Source of the DNA: CBDCGS01 sp965216915
Lineage (GTDB): Bacteria; Pseudomonadota; Alphaproteobacteria; UBA828
NCBI GenBank assembly: GCA_965216915.1
Contig: CBDCGS010000010.1
Span: forward strand, 372,001 to 436,000
DNA length: 64,000 nucleotides
Reading direction: 5' to 3'
Shown here: positions 34,069 through 43,160 of the stretch, piece by piece
Numbering within the stretch: position 1 is the stretch's first letter
Layout of the letters: each line of letters begins with the position of its first letter
Program-made: the position numbers and the translations under genes
Notes under the pieces: model-generated
Seen by the model: only the letters and a program-made list of their open reading frames with translations
What the model was told of the DNA's origin: nothing
Database searches by the model: none

Positions 34069-36192
34069 ATGCCCGTCGACGCGCTTCCCGATCTCACGCC
34101 GCTGCTCAGCCCGAAGAGCATCGCGGTGGTCGGCGCGAGCCCCGATCCGGCGCGGCCCGGTGGACGCGCGCTCGCCTATCTCACGCGTTACGGCTATCAG
34201 GGCACGCTCTACGCGGTCAATCCGAAGCACGCGATGATCGGCGCGGTGCCCTGCGTGCCCGCGCTTGCCGATCTTCCCGAGACGCCGGACATGGCGGTGC
34301 TCGCGGTCTCGGCGGGACGCATCCTCGATGTCATGCGCGAGGCGCAAGCGCGCGGCATTCCCGCGCTCACGGTCTACGCCTCGGGCTTCGCGGAGATCGG
34401 CGGCGAGGGAGAGGCCCTGCAGGAAGCGTTGGCCGACCAGGCGGCGGCTGGCGGAACGCTCGTCTGCGGGCCCAATTCGCAGGGCATCGCGAATTTTCTC
34501 GACAGCACCGTCGCCTTCTTCACGTCAGAGCTCGGCTTCGCGGATCAGCCGGTGGGCGAGATCGGCTTCGTTAGCCAAAGCGGCCTCTTCGGCGGCGCCA
34601 TGGCGACCGAGGCGCGCGATCGTGATCTCGGTCTCGGCTACCTGGTCTCGACCGGCAACGAGGTCGTGCTCGGCTTCGCGGAGGTGATCGCGCACTATGC
34701 CCGCGATCCCCGTGTGCGCGTGATCGCGGGCTATCTGGAGGGTGCGCGCGACGGCCCGCGCCTCGAAGCCGCGCTCGGCCTCGCGCGCGAGGCCGGCAAG
34801 CCCGTGGTGATCCTGAAGGCGGGCCGCACGGCGGAGAGCGCGCGCGCCGCCGCCTCGCACACCGGCGCGCTCGCCGGCACGGCGGCGGTCTACGAGGCGG
34901 CGCTCCGGCAATGGGGCGCGATCACCGTGCCCGACATCGAGACGCTCTACGACGCGGTCGAAGCCTTCGTGCGCGCGCGGCGGCTGCCGCGGGGCCCGCG
35001 CCTCGGCATCGTCACCAATTCGGGCGGGATCGGCGTGCTGCTCGCCGATGCGGCCGCCGATGCCGGCCTCACCCTCGCTGCCTTCGCCCCGGAGACGACA
35101 ACCGCGCTCGAGGCCGACCTCCCGGCCTTCGCCTCGGCGCGCAACCCGGTCGACGTCACGCTGCAGCAGATCAGCGACGCCGATGCGCTGGAGCGTCATG
35201 CGCGCACGCTGGCCGCCGATCCGGGCGTGGACAGCGTGCTCGTCTTCCCGGGTGCGGTGCGCCGTCATGTCGCCGAGAGCGTTGCCGGGTTGGGCTGCGC
35301 GGCGCGCGCCGTGGAGACCCCGCTTCTGGCCGGCTGGCTCGCGGGCGATCCCGAGGGTCCCGCGCGGCTCCGCGCCGCGGGGCTGACGGCGTTCCCGACG
35401 CCGCGCGCGGCGATCGGCGCCATCCGCGCGCTGGTCGACCAGGCATGCCACGAGGCGCCGCTACCGGCGCCCGCCCCATCCGAGGGCGCGACGGCGGCGG
35501 CCGCCATGCTCGCGGCCCAAGCCACGGACGGGCGCACCGTGCTCACCGAGCTCGATGCCCAGGAGGTGCTTGCCGCAGCCGGCATCCCCACCGCGCCCGC
35601 GCGGCGCGCGACCAGCGCGGCGGAGGCGGTGCGCGCGGCCGAGGCGCTCGGCTGGCCCGTTGCGCTCAAGATCGACACGCCGGAGCTCCCGCACCGGAGC
35701 GACGTCGGTGGCGTCGTGCTCTCGCTCGACAGCCCGGCCGCGCTCACGGCGGCCTACGACGCCCTGATCGCCCGCGTGCGCGCGGCGCGGCCGGCGCTTG
35801 CGGTGGAGAGCGTGAGCGTGCACGCCATGGTCACGGGTGTTGCCGAGATGCTGGTCGGCGTGACGCGCGATGCGACCTTCGGTCCCGTGGTCACGGTCGG
35901 CTTCGGCGGCACGCTCGTCGAGGTGCTGCGCGACACCGCGCTCCGCCTGCCGCCCATCGCGGAGGCCGAGGCGCGCGCCATGCTCGAGACGCTGCGCGGT
36001 TACCCGGCGCTCGCCGGCGCGCGCGGCCGCCCCCCGGCGGACATCGCGGCGCTCGCCACCCTCATCACCCGCGTCGCCGACCTCGCCCGCGCTTCGGAGG
36101 CGCTGGATGCTCTCGACCTCAACCCGGTGATGGTCGGCGCGGCCGGCGCGGGCGCTATCGCGGCGGATGCGCTGATCACGCTTCGGGGCTGA
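34069..36192 (+). CDS. acyl-CoA synthetase, ADP-forming type (CoA-binding plus ATP-grasp)
   Basis: A 707-residue protein of the NDP-forming acyl-CoA synthetase family, which converts an acid plus CoA and ATP to acyl-CoA, ADP and phosphate. An N-terminal CoA-binding Rossmann domain (LLSPKSIAVVGASPDPARPG) is followed by succinyl-CoA-ligase-like domains, with the probable phospho-His in AASHTGALAGTAAVYEAAL. A C-terminal ATP-grasp domain covers about residues 490-700 (GWPVALKIDTPELPHRSDVG). It starts 24 bases after the ATPase stop, so it may activate the acid released by the aldolases. The substrate is unknown. Confidence 0.88.
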   Translation: MPVDALPDLTPLLSPKSIAVVGASPDPARPGGRALAYLTRYGYQGTLYAVNPKHAMIGAVPCVPALADLPETPDMAVLAVSAGRILDVMREAQARGIPALTVYASGFAEIGGEGEALQEALADQAAAGGTLVCGPNSQGIANFLDSTVAFFTSELGFADQPVGEIGFVSQSGLFGGAMATEARDRDLGLGYLVSTGNEVVLGFAEVIAHYARDPRVRVIAGYLEGARDGPRLEAALGLAREAGKPVVILKAGRTAESARAAASHTGALAGTAAVYEAALRQWGAITVPDIETLYDAVEAFVRARRLPRGPRLGIVTNSGGIGVLLADAAADAGLTLAAFAPETTTALEADLPAFASARNPVDVTLQQISDADALERHARTLAADPGVDSVLVFPGAVRRHVAESVAGLGCAARAVETPLLAGWLAGDPEGPARLRAAGLTAFPTPRAAIGAIRALVDQACHEAPLPAPAPSEGATAAAAMLAAQATDGRTVLTELDAQEVLAAAGIPTAPARRATSAAEAVRAAEALGWPVALKIDTPELPHRSDVGGVVLSLDSPAALTAAYDALIARVRAARPALAVESVSVHAMVTGVAEMLVGVTRDATFGPVVTVGFGGTLVEVLRDTALRLPPIAEAEARAMLETLRGYPALAGARGRPPADIAALATLITRVADLARASEALDALDLNPVMVGAAGAGAIAADALITLRG

Positions 36193-36342
36193 CGCGCGCG
36201 GGTTGCGGCAATTTGCGGCACGCATCCCGCAATATGCCGCAGGCGATTGCGTCGCGCTTGCCAAGCGCGCTCGCCGGGTGCAGAGATCGTCGGCGAGGAG
36301 CGCTCAGGCGCCACAAACACAAACGAGAGCGGAGGCGGGGAG

Positions 36343-36888
36343 ATGGGGTCTGCGAGGATGGCCGGCGTCGGCATCGCGCTGATTGCCGGCATCGCGTTTG
36401 CGGCGGATCAGGCGCACGCGGTGCCGGACATCGACATCGAGAAATTCGTCAACGGCGTGGATGCCGACACCGCAGCCGATCCGCCGCTCATCCCGGTCGG
36501 CTCGACGGCGGTGTTTACCTACCACGTCACGAACACGGGCACCGACCCGTTCAACTTCTTCGACATCTTCATTGAGGATGACAACGGCACGCCGGGCGAT
36601 CCGAGCGATGACTTCACGCCTGAGCTGGACCCGAGCACCGACGACGGTGGTGACAACCTCTTGCAGCCGGGCGAGATATGGTTCTACGAGGCCGCGCTCC
36701 CGGCGCTTCCAGGTCTCCAAACGAACATTGGCTTCGTCGCGGTCGCCGGCGTGTCGGACTCCGATCCGGCCAACTACATCGGCATCCCCGAGCCCGCGAC
36801 CCTCGGGCTCCTCGGGGCGGGCCTTGCGGGGCTGGGCGCGGCGGCTCTCACTCGGCGATCCCGCGCGCGGTCGCGAGCGCGCCGCTAA
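36343..36888 (+). CDS. PEP-CTERM sorting-signal protein
   Basis: A 181-residue secreted protein. It has a signal peptide (GVGIALIAGIAFAADQAHA), an Asp-rich middle that resembles a small extracellular repeat domain (TYHVTNTGTDPFNFF, TPELDPSTDDGGDNLLQPGE), and a C-terminal sorting signal IPEPATLGLLGAGLAGLGAA followed by a basic tail. PEP-CTERM proteins are processed by an exosortase; none is in the window. GGAGGCGGGGAG precedes the ATG at 36343. Its last 41 bases overlap the convergent gene that follows. Confidence 0.8.
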   Translation: MGSARMAGVGIALIAGIAFAADQAHAVPDIDIEKFVNGVDADTAADPPLIPVGSTAVFTYHVTNTGTDPFNFFDIFIEDDNGTPGDPSDDFTPELDPSTDDGGDNLLQPGEIWFYEAALPALPGLQTNIGFVAVAGVSDSDPANYIGIPEPATLGLLGAGLAGLGAAALTRRSRARSRARR

Positions 36889-38290
36889 CATCTCCCGCGC
36901 GGGCCTGCATCTCCGCCAACAGGACGGCGGCGCGGGGGCCGGGGCCGAAGAAGTCGAGCGTGCTAAAGAACTCGATCACGTCGAGACCCGCACCGCGCGC
37001 ATCGCCGGTGACCAGGAGCCGCACCCACGCCATCTGCGGGGCGAAGTCGCCATAGGCATGCGTGGCCGCGATGCGGCGCGCCGTCGCCAACGCCGCCGCG
37101 TGGTCGCCGCGTGCCGATTGAATGCGCGCCGCCATGGCGAGGGCATGGTCGAGCTCGCCGCGCGCGTCGGCCGCGACGAGCGCGGTCTCGATGAGCGCAT
37201 CCGCCGTCGCGTGATCGCCGCGCAGCGTGAAGGCCCACGCCAGGAAGAGCGCGGTTTGCGCTTGGGTCTCGTTGTCGGCCGGCAGGCGGCTGATGATGTC
37301 GCTCACCGCCGCGCGGTCGCCCGCGATGGCATAGCCGGTCGCGAGCGTGATCGCGGCGATCGATTCACCGCCGTCATATTCCTGTGACTCGGCGGCGAGC
37401 GCGGCGGCAACGCGGTCGAGATGCTGCGGTGCGCCGGCTTTGGCCTGCTGCAGCGCGACCAGCGCGTCGAGCAGATAGGGCTCGAAGTTGGGCGGCGTCG
37501 CCGCGCGCATCGCCTCCACCCGCGCGAGGTCGCCGGTGAGCGCGCGTGCGAGGATCGCCCACTCCCACACCTCGTCATGCGATTCCATGGCGAGCGCGGT
37601 GGCGCGCGCCTCGGCCTCGTCGATCAGCGCCCGCGCCTCCGCCGTGGCGCCGTCCTGAAGGGCGAGCAGCGCGGCGACGAGCAAGGTGACGGGCTGCTCG
37701 CGCGGCGGCTCGACGCGCTGGGTCGCCGCGCGCGCTGCCGCGGGATCGCCGGCCGAGGCGTGGGCGATCGCGGCGACCCCATGGAAGGAGAGGCCGATGT
37801 CGATCTGGTCGGCCCGGCTGGCGATGAGGCTCGCATAATGCGCCACCCGCGCGGCGCCGGCCGCGGGCTGAGCGAGCGCGAGCTGAATGAGCAGCGCGCC
37901 GCGTGCCTCGTCGTCGGCGAGCGCCTCGGCGATCGCGAGCGCGCCATCCACATCGCCAAGCCGCGCATGGGCGAAGGAAACCTCGAGCATTGCGTTGCCG
38001 CGGCGGCGCGCGCCATCGAAGCTCTCGGCGAGCGCGCGGGCCTCGGCGAGCGTCGCGCTGGCGCCCGCACGATCCCCCGCCTCGGCCTGCACCTCGGCGA
38101 CGCGGCTCAGCGCGAGCACAACGTCATCGCTGCCGTCGCGATCTTGCGCGGCGGCCGTGCTCGACACCGCGCCCGACACCGCGAGCGCCGCGAGAAGCCA
38201 CATCAACGCGCCGCAGAGGCACGCCATGCGCACCCGGCGCGGCGGGCCTGCGTGGGTCGCGCGCGATCGCGCGCCGGTCATCTCGCTCAT
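36848..38290 (-). CDS. exported helical-repeat (TPR-like) protein
   Basis: About 480 residues. An N-terminal membrane/signal segment (ACLCGALMWLLAALAVSGAV) is followed by a long alanine-rich array of helical pairs, e.g. VAEVQAEAGDRAGASATLAE, AFTLRGDHATADALIETALV and ARIQSARGDHAAALATARRI. The pattern fits degenerate TPRs, giving a periplasmic or outer scaffold. The start at 38290 is chosen because GGAG lies about six bases upstream. The 3' end overlaps the convergent PEP-CTERM gene by 41 bases. The function is unknown. Confidence 0.7.
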   Translation of the reverse strand: MSEMTGARSRATHAGPPRRVRMACLCGALMWLLAALAVSGAVSSTAAAQDRDGSDDVVLALSRVAEVQAEAGDRAGASATLAEARALAESFDGARRRGNAMLEVSFAHARLGDVDGALAIAEALADDEARGALLIQLALAQPAAGAARVAHYASLIASRADQIDIGLSFHGVAAIAHASAGDPAAARAATQRVEPPREQPVTLLVAALLALQDGATAEARALIDEAEARATALAMESHDEVWEWAILARALTGDLARVEAMRAATPPNFEPYLLDALVALQQAKAGAPQHLDRVAAALAAESQEYDGGESIAAITLATGYAIAGDRAAVSDIISRLPADNETQAQTALFLAWAFTLRGDHATADALIETALVAADARGELDHALAMAARIQSARGDHAAALATARRIAATHAYGDFAPQMAWVRLLVTGDARGAGLDVIEFFSTLDFFGPGPRAAVLLAEMQARAGDVSGALATARGIAE

Positions 38291-38448
38291 CGGGGTCTCC
38301 ATCCTCGGTTGCGGGCGTGGTGCCGATTCGATCACGCGATCACGGCGGGATTGTGGCGGTATCCTACCCGGTTGGTTGGTCCCTCGCTCGCTCGCGCGCC
38401 GGCTGCTAGGCTCGCGCACATCGTCCGAGCATCAGCGGGGAGGGGCGG

Positions 38449-39390
38449 ATGACCATCGGGATCGGGGCCTATGGGCCGAATGCGGGGCGCGCGGTGTTCG
38501 AGGCGCTGGCCGCCGCCGAGAAAGTCGGGCGGGGCGCGATCGGCGGCTTCGTCGCCTTCGCGGCGATCGGCGAGGACGGTGTGCTGCACCGCGCCGAGAC
38601 CCAGCGCGGCGGCTCGACGACGCTCTTCACCGAAGGCGAGACCACGGGCGTCGCGCCGCCCGCCGCGGTCGGCGCCGCGAGGCTCGCGGGCGTGATCTCG
38701 AGCGGGCCGGACCGGCCGGAGCCGCTGGCGCAGTATCTCACGGCCGATCCCGCGGGCGGCCTCGTTACGGGTCACCGCATCCCGCCGACCGGCGGGGCGC
38801 GCGGTGCGCCGATGAACGGCGAGGCGCTCGCGCTGCTCGTCGCGGGCAAGTCGGCGAGAGAGGCGGTCGAGACCGTGATCGGCGCCAACCCGGAGGCCGA
38901 CTGCGGGCTCATCGCGGTCGATCTCGGCGGCGGCGTGCATGTGCGCAACACGGATCGCGTCGCACGCCGGCCCGACCTCGGCCTCGCGCGGCGCGACGAC
39001 CCGGCGAGCGGCGCCGCGGTCGCCGTGCTGCACAACGCGATCACGCCGCATCCGGAGCTCGCAGACCTCGTCGCCGCGCTTACGCTCGGCACCATGGTCG
39101 GTGTGCCCGAGCCGGCCGGCTGGATCACCATCGAGGCGGGCACGCCGATCGAGATGGGCCCGGAAAACGCGGTGATCTGCGATGCCGAAGGGCAGGCGGA
39201 GAGGGTGACGACCACCGATCCCGCGATCGGCGAGCGGGGCGAGCTCGGTGCGGCGATCTATCTCGCGAGCGCCGTCTATGTCGGCGGCACGCTGGCCGGC
39301 CGCACGATGTTCGAGCCCATCACCGCGACCGAGGCGGGCCGCCTGAAGAGCCTCAGCGGCAAGGCGAGCCTGCGCATGAGCTATCGCTAG
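38449..39390 (+). CDS. conserved protein of unknown function (313 aa)
   Basis: A soluble 313-residue protein that I cannot name. The first 170 residues (MTIGIGAYGPNAGRAVFEAL, GAIGGFVAFAAIGEDGVLHR, CGLIAVDLGGGVHVRN) look like the N-terminal-hydrolase style of beta-alpha-alpha-beta folds, with a possible AMNGEALALLVAGKSAREA-like segment (here GAPMNGEALALLVAGKSARE). The C-terminal half (GTMVGVPEPAGWITIEAGTP, AIYLASAVYVGGTLAGRTMF) is beta-rich. The fold remark is tentative. The TAG stop is part of a palindromic repeat. Confidence 0.65.
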   Translation: MTIGIGAYGPNAGRAVFEALAAAEKVGRGAIGGFVAFAAIGEDGVLHRAETQRGGSTTLFTEGETTGVAPPAAVGAARLAGVISSGPDRPEPLAQYLTADPAGGLVTGHRIPPTGGARGAPMNGEALALLVAGKSAREAVETVIGANPEADCGLIAVDLGGGVHVRNTDRVARRPDLGLARRDDPASGAAVAVLHNAITPHPELADLVAALTLGTMVGVPEPAGWITIEAGTPIEMGPENAVICDAEGQAERVTTTDPAIGERGELGAAIYLASAVYVGGTLAGRTMFEPITATEAGRLKSLSGKASLRMSYR

Positions 39391-39441
39391 AGCAAATCCC
39401 GAGCAGGTGGGCTCACCTGCGACGACGCATTTGCGTCAATT
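39388..39441 (+). repeat. palindromic repeat, single R1 unit (cluster 4)
   Basis: TAGAGCAAATCCCGAGCAGG opens the unit, CAGGTG and CACCTG form its first inner hairpin, and GACGCATTTGCGTC its second palindrome. The first three bases are the stop codon of the gene ending at 39390. The orientation is the same relative to the gene as in the other clusters. Confidence 0.88.
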
Positions 39442-39612
39442 CCAACCGCAGGCGCGCCTGACATGCGCTCGCGGCGCGCCCCGGCGCCCCCTTCAGCTTG
39501 GTTAACCGACGCCGGCCATTGCAGTGTGCGCTTTACGCGGACTTAAGCGCGCGCCGTCATACTCGCCCGTAGGCACAAACGGTGAAACGTCGCGGTCTGG
39601 GGTGTGTTGGGC

Positions 39613-40650
39613 ATGGGTGCGGTTCTCGAAAAACTCGAGCAATTTCCGGCCTACCTCCTCGAGACGGTGCTCTATCCCCTCGACGCGGATCACCGGGTCT
39701 ATGTGCTCTATCTGGCGACGTCCGCGATCATCGCCTACCTCGTCTATCGCAAGATCAGGCAGCGCGGCACATCGACGGCGCGGTCGTTCCTGCGGTTCCT
39801 GTTCCCGAAGGAGGTTTGGCGCCACCCGTCGGCGTGGCTCGACGTGCGCTACTTCTTCTTCCACCAGCTGATCGGCCATTTTCTCATGGTGGGCCTCGGC
39901 CTGTGGGCGACCACCGTGAGCTTCGGGTGGGTGACCGGGGGCGGATCGATGGACGCGGCTGCGGTGGATGACGGCGCGGCGGGCGGCCCCAATATCGGGA
40001 CAACGCTTCTCTATATGGTCGTCTTTTACGCGGTGGCCGATTTCATCGCCTACGCGATCCACTATTTCCAGCACAAGCTGCCGATCCTTTGGCACTTCCA
40101 CAAGGTGCACCACAGCGCCGAGGTGCTTCATCCGCTGTCGAATTTTCGCGAGCATCCGATCGATAACCTCGTCTACAAGGTCGTGATCGGGCTCGGCATG
40201 GGCGTCGTCGTCGGGGTCGCGACCAACCTCACCGGCCACGCGCCGTCGCTCCCGACCTTGCTCGGCGTGCCGCTCCTCATGTTCGCCTTCAATTTCGTCG
40301 GCTACAACCTCAGGCACTCGCACATCTGGCTGCGCTGGCCGGGCCGCTGGTCGATGGTGTTTCCGTCGCCGGCGCATCACCAGATCCATCACAGCTACCA
40401 CGCCGATCACATCGACAAGAACTTCGCGTTCATGTTCCCGATTTGGGACGTGATCTTCGGCACCTACTGCATGCCGGCGGACAATCGCGATGTCCGCTTC
40501 GGCGTGGGGGAAGGGCAGGCCGAGGGGCTGACCTCCTGCGTGCGCCTCTACCTCGTGCCGTTTCGCGATGCCGGGCGCGACATCCACCGGGCCGTGCGGC
40601 GCCGGATCGCAGCCCGCCGCTCGTCCTCGCCCGGTGCGGCCGCGCGCTGA
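39613..40650 (+). CDS. sterol desaturase/fatty acid hydroxylase family membrane protein
   Basis: About 345 residues with several membrane segments and the histidine boxes of the non-haem di-iron hydroxylase superfamily: HYFQHK, FHKVHHSAE, LRHSHIW and AHHQIHHSYHADH. Enzymes of this family hydroxylate or desaturate lipids using O2. The start is either ATG 39613 or GTG 39604. No redox partner is adjacent. The substrate (fatty acid, hopanoid, sterol or carotenoid) is unknown. Confidence 0.85.
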   Translation: MGAVLEKLEQFPAYLLETVLYPLDADHRVYVLYLATSAIIAYLVYRKIRQRGTSTARSFLRFLFPKEVWRHPSAWLDVRYFFFHQLIGHFLMVGLGLWATTVSFGWVTGGGSMDAAAVDDGAAGGPNIGTTLLYMVVFYAVADFIAYAIHYFQHKLPILWHFHKVHHSAEVLHPLSNFREHPIDNLVYKVVIGLGMGVVVGVATNLTGHAPSLPTLLGVPLLMFAFNFVGYNLRHSHIWLRWPGRWSMVFPSPAHHQIHHSYHADHIDKNFAFMFPIWDVIFGTYCMPADNRDVRFGVGEGQAEGLTSCVRLYLVPFRDAGRDIHRAVRRRIAARRSSSPGAAAR

Positions 40651-40842
40651 AGGCGGGAGTGCGCACCCACCCGCGGCATCGTCGTTCGCCGAACCCTCCT
40701 CCACCACACCCGTAGCGCGGGGCGGTGAAAATGCGCTATGACCATGCGACGGAATGGCGCCGTGCGGCCCGGCTGTGGCCGTGCGGGCGGGACGAGGCCG
40801 GGGGAGGCGCGAGCTGCCGGCGTGAACGAAGGAGCATGACGA

Positions 40843-41856
40843 ATGCCGCAGGGTTCGATTTCTTCGAGTGACGACGCCGTCGGCGTCGCGGTCGTCAACT
40901 ATCAGGTGCCAGTGGTCGAGACCAAGGAGCAGGTGCGCGACAACTGCAAGCGCATCGCGGGCTTCATCGAGGGCATGAAGCGCGGCTATCCGGGCCTCGA
41001 TCTGATCGTCTTCCCGGAATACACCACCCAGGGCTTCCACCCGACCAAATGGTCCGACCTCACGACGACCATCGGCGGCGACGAAACCCAGATCTTCGCC
41101 GAGGCCTGCAAGAAGCACGGCGTCTACGGCATCTTCTCGCTCACGGGTGAGGAGCACCCGGACGGCCTCAACCCCTACAACACGCTGATCATGATCAACG
41201 ATCAGGGCGAGGTGTGCCTGGAATATCGCAAGATCTTCCCCTGGTGCCCGCAGGAGCCCTGGACCGCCGGCCACGAGACCGCGGTCGCCGAGGGGCCGAA
41301 GGGCCTCATGGTCGGCGGCACCATCTGCTACGACTGCAACATGCCCGAGATCGTGCGCGACACGGTGATGCAGGGCGCCGAGCTGGTGGTGCGCATCCAG
41401 GGCTACATGTACCCCTCCAAGGAGCAGCAGCGCATGATCGCGCAGGTGCGCGCGTGGGAGAACCTTTCCTACTTCGCCGTCGCCAACATGGCCGGCCGCG
41501 ACCTGGTCTACTCCTATTTCGGCCACTCCAACATCGTCGACTTCGACGGCAGCGTGCTCGCCGAATGCGGCACCGGGCCGGACGAGGCGACCTATGCCAC
41601 GCTCTCGCTCACCACGCTTCGTGACGCGCGGCGCAACTGGACCGCCGAGAACCATCTCTACAATCTGGTGCACCGGGGCTTCACCTCGGAGCCCGGCGGC
41701 CATGCGAAGAACCCGTTCGATTTCTACGACAAATGGGTCAACGATCCCGAAGGCGCGCGCGACGACGTCGAGGGGCTGACCCGCGATCACGACCGCCCGG
41801 AGAAGGCGAGCACACCGAACATCCAGCCGGCCGCCCGCGTCAAGGCGACCGCGTAG
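40843..41856 (+). CDS. amiE: aliphatic amidase (nitrilase superfamily)
   Basis: A 337-residue enzyme closely resembling AmiE, which hydrolyses short aliphatic amides such as acetamide to acid and ammonia. The N terminus (ISSSDDAVGVAVVNYQVP) matches the family. The catalytic triad is visible: Glu59 in VFPEYTTQG, Lys130 in EYRKIFPWCP and Cys162 in GGTICYDCNMPE. A GAAGGAG ribosome site lies eight bases before the ATG. Formamidase is a close alternative. A GC-rich terminator follows, and then a small lipoyl/biotinyl protein. Confidence 0.88.
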   Translation: MPQGSISSSDDAVGVAVVNYQVPVVETKEQVRDNCKRIAGFIEGMKRGYPGLDLIVFPEYTTQGFHPTKWSDLTTTIGGDETQIFAEACKKHGVYGIFSLTGEEHPDGLNPYNTLIMINDQGEVCLEYRKIFPWCPQEPWTAGHETAVAEGPKGLMVGGTICYDCNMPEIVRDTVMQGAELVVRIQGYMYPSKEQQRMIAQVRAWENLSYFAVANMAGRDLVYSYFGHSNIVDFDGSVLAECGTGPDEATYATLSLTTLRDARRNWTAENHLYNLVHRGFTSEPGGHAKNPFDFYDKWVNDPEGARDDVEGLTRDHDRPEKASTPNIQPAARVKATA

Positions 41857-41870
41857 GGACGACGACCACG

Positions 41871-41914
41871 GCGGCGCCGCGCCCGGCATCGGCCGGCGCG
41901 GCGCCGCTTTCGTT
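41871..41914 (+). terminator. GC-rich hairpin with T-rich tail after the amidase gene
   Basis: GCGGCGCCGCGCC pairs perfectly with GGCGCGGCGCCGC (13 bp) around an 11-base loop, followed by TTTCGTTT. It lies 14 bases after the amidase stop and about 25 bases before the next start codon, so it may act as a partial terminator or attenuator. Confidence 0.75.
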
Positions 41915-41939
41915 TGCGCTCCACAAGGGAGGCGCGCCG

Positions 41940-42188
41940 ATGGCCGAGCCGCTCCGCCTGCTCGCGACCTGCGAGTCCAAGAACGCCTACGACCTGCTCG
42001 TCACCGACGTGCTGGTGGAGGAGGGGGCGGCCGTCGAGGAAGGCGCGCTGCTCGCGACGCTCGAGTTCTACAAGGTCGTGACCGAGATCACCGCGCCCGC
42101 CGACGGCACGGTGACCGCGATCCACATCAGCCGCGGCGACGAGGTGCAAGTCGGCGACCTCCTCATCGAGCTCGCGCCGGGGGGGTGA
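41940..42188 (+). CDS. stand-alone lipoyl/biotinyl-domain mini-protein
   Basis: An 82-residue protein that is a single biotinyl/lipoyl-like beta-barrel. The core reads VTDVLVEEGAAVEEGALLAT, then LEFYKVVTEITAPADGTVTA and IHISRGDEVQVGDLLIEL. The Lys in EFYKV aligns with the modified lysine of such domains, but the flanking Met residues of classical biotin carriers are missing, so it is closer to a lipoyl type. AAGGGAGG precedes the ATG. It lies just after amiE, with no dehydrogenase or carboxylase nearby. Whether it is modified, and its partner, are unknown. Confidence 0.8.
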   Translation: MAEPLRLLATCESKNAYDLLVTDVLVEEGAAVEEGALLATLEFYKVVTEITAPADGTVTAIHISRGDEVQVGDLLIELAPGG

Positions 42189-42244
42189 GGGGACGGCGTG
42201 AGGGGGGACGGCCCGTCGATCAAACCCAGCGCGTATGCTGACCG

Positions 42245-42970
42245 CTACCAGCGCAGAAAGAGCGTCTGGTCGCGAAACTCGAAGCTCCGGAGGCGCTCGA
42301 GAAACGCCATGCCGAGCAGCGAGCTCCCCATCTCCGCCTCATTGACCGACGCCGGGAAGTCGGTGACGCGCAGCGGCCCGATGACGATCGCGCCGAGCCG
42401 CAGCGGCGCCCCGCGGACCGTGCCATTGGCGGTCGCATAGATCTGGCTGAAGCGGAGCGTGTCGAGATCGATGTCGAGGCGGCGGGCATCCGCGGGGCTC
42501 AGCACGACATCGCTCGCGCCTGTGTCGACCAGAAACCGGATCGCGACACCGTCGACCTCGGCCTCGAGGCGATAGTGGCCGCTGCTATCCCGCCGCACCT
42601 GAAGCTCGCGCGCACCGCTTTCCTGCGCCTCGTGTGGTAGGAGCTCGCCGCGTAAGCGGTCGGCGACGCCGCCGAGCTCATGGCGAAAGCTGTAGCCGAG
42701 CGCCACGACGAGCGCGATGGAAACCCAGATCGCGCCATAGCGCAACATTCTGCCCAGACCCAGGCGCCGAGCCCCGACAATGCCGAAGGTCCCCACAGCA
42801 AGAAGCGCCACGAGGTAGCCGAGCCGGCCATAGTCCTCGGTCGTCGACAAGGCGTCCGGGAAGCGCCAGGCCAGATATCCGACCAGCACGAGCACGGCGG
42901 CAACGAGGCCAAGCCATGGCAGGTAGCCACTCCGACGATGGCTCTCATCGTGTTGGTCGTGCTCGGTCAT
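42245..42970 (-). CDS. membrane-anchored retropepsin-like aspartic protease
   Basis: A 241-residue protein with three N-terminal membrane segments (WLGLVAAVLVLVGYLAW, LGYLVALLAVGTFGIVG, IWVSIALVVALGYSF). A clan AA retropepsin-like domain follows with the active-site motif FLVDTGASDVVLS (Asp about 149) and a later SSLLGMAFLERL. One active-site Asp per chain means a dimer is needed, as in retropepsins. This type (TIGR02281-like) is common in Alphaproteobacteria; the substrate is unknown. Confidence 0.85.
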   Translation of the reverse strand: MTEHDQHDESHRRSGYLPWLGLVAAVLVLVGYLAWRFPDALSTTEDYGRLGYLVALLAVGTFGIVGARRLGLGRMLRYGAIWVSIALVVALGYSFRHELGGVADRLRGELLPHEAQESGARELQVRRDSSGHYRLEAEVDGVAIRFLVDTGASDVVLSPADARRLDIDLDTLRFSQIYATANGTVRGAPLRLGAIVIGPLRVTDFPASVNEAEMGSSLLGMAFLERLRSFEFRDQTLFLRW

Positions 42971-43160
42971 GCGCGACAGCCCCTCCTTCCGGGGACCACC
43001 AATAGACGGTTGACACGCCGATTCTACGCACGCAGCGGTTGAAATTCCATGAGTCGCCGCGATCCTATGTGCCCACCGTCAAATGGCGGTTTTGCGCAAC
43101 CGGGGTTGGTCGCGCAGCGCGGGACACACGCGCTGTTGCTTCGATCCAAAGCAATGGCGC

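Noticed and set aside
39502..41889. 795-codon minus-strand open frame
   Set aside because: It is antisense to the sterol-desaturase-like and amidase genes, both with clear catalytic motifs. The predicted product is His/Arg/Asp-rich without domains.
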